Assembly (NCBI GenBank): GCA_016758905.1
Contig: JAEPQZ010000004.1
Coordinates: 744,001 to 808,000 of the forward strand
DNA: 64,000 nucleotides
From: Umbelopsis isabellina
Taxonomy: Eukaryota > Mucoromycota > Umbelopsidomycetes > Umbelopsidales > Umbelopsidaceae
Direction of reading: 5' to 3'
Numbering within the stretch: position 1 is the first letter of the stretch; each line of letters opens with the position of its first letter. Made by a program: the position numbers and the translations under genes. Shown in pieces: positions 63,735-64,000 of this stretch. The notes beneath the pieces are model-generated. The model had not been told where the DNA came from and searched no databases. It saw only the letters and a list, made by a program, of their open reading frames with translations.

Positions 63735-64000
63735 TAGAACAAGATTAATATGACTAAAACCTTAAACAGAGTCAAGTTTGACCGTCATCGCCGGCTCAGC
63801 TTCAAATCGTTCATCACGTGTTCTTTGGCTTCAGCAAACAAAGAAGCCTCTCGGTGGGCCGACAAACTCTCTTTTCATAACATGATATTACCTCTACTGC
63901 TATGATGAGCTAATTGCTATATATTTTTGATTGTGGCCTGTGTTACTTATAGCATTGGCAGCTATTCAAAAATTAAATTCGATGCAAAGCACTAGCCAAA

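Overview
This is a nuclear, gene-dense stretch of a fungal genome. About 33 protein-coding genes sit in 64 kb, nearly all single-copy housekeeping genes, cut by short GT-AG introns (mostly 50-150 nt) with A/T-rich spacers. No transposon, retroelement, tRNA, rRNA or CRISPR array was recognised. The gene content points to an early-diverging (non-Dikarya) fungus, most likely Mucoromycota. It has fungal families (ATP14, VTS1, EGT1, PRM10/ThrE, STS1/Cut8, FOL3) together with genes usually missing from yeasts: a full COP1 ligase, MIT-type spastin, CaMKK with an Arg-rich insert, LAMTOR5, a PTTG1IP-like membrane protein and Tctex-type dynein light chain. The species is an inference from gene content only.

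Layout. 1-8.3 kb: 3' end of MLH3, then HMCES only 33 nt downstream, LAMTOR5 (minus) head-to-head with CDC27/APC3, and poly(A) polymerase PAP1. 8.8-17 kb: COP1, the ergothioneine synthase EGT1 and the TLDc protein OXR1, all on plus. 17-25 kb: ZWF1 (minus), a 1.15-kb spacer, MIC60 (minus) head-to-head with ATP14 (plus), and FOL3 (minus). 25.6-28.3 kb: a DHA2-type MFS exporter. 28.6-39.6 kb, all minus: a CENP-N/Chl4 candidate, CaMKK, STS1/Cut8, VTS1 and SEC23. 40-43.2 kb: spastin and the inositol-phosphate kinase IPK1 on plus. 43.5-51.5 kb, all minus: PP1 (GLC7), a ThrE/PRM10 membrane protein, DYNLT, a GPS2-like candidate and COP9 signalosome subunit 7. 51.7-54.3 kb: ISD11, a sparse 1.5-kb region with one possible small membrane ORF, and a glutathione S-transferase. 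54.5-57.7 kb, minus: YAE1 and the clathrin adaptor AP180/YAP1801. 58.6-63.7 kb: the PTTG1IP-like gene (plus), then a family-8 glycoside hydrolase and a histidine acid phosphatase (both minus).

Neighbours are mostly unrelated in function, as expected in a compact eukaryotic genome, with a few suggestive pairs. MLH3 and HMCES are both DNA-repair genes and almost touch. MIC60 and ATP14 both act on mitochondrial cristae and share one promoter region. COP1 and CSN7, parts of the same ubiquitin-control circuit in plants and animals, both survive here though they are not adjacent. Three genes have no long ORF or a short fragmented one and were rebuilt by eye from splice signals plus homology: LAMTOR5, DYNLT and the first exons of COP1, STS1 and the GH8 enzyme.

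The points most worth a second look are the intron-bearing bacterial-type GH8 enzyme without a signal peptide, a fungal COP1 with an acidic insertion in its first WD blade, a CENP-N candidate in a lineage where CENP-A loss is known, HMCES with a predicted ubiquitin-interacting motif between two PIP-like motifs, a GPS2-like coiled-coil protein, and a YAE1 with a cysteine-rich tail.
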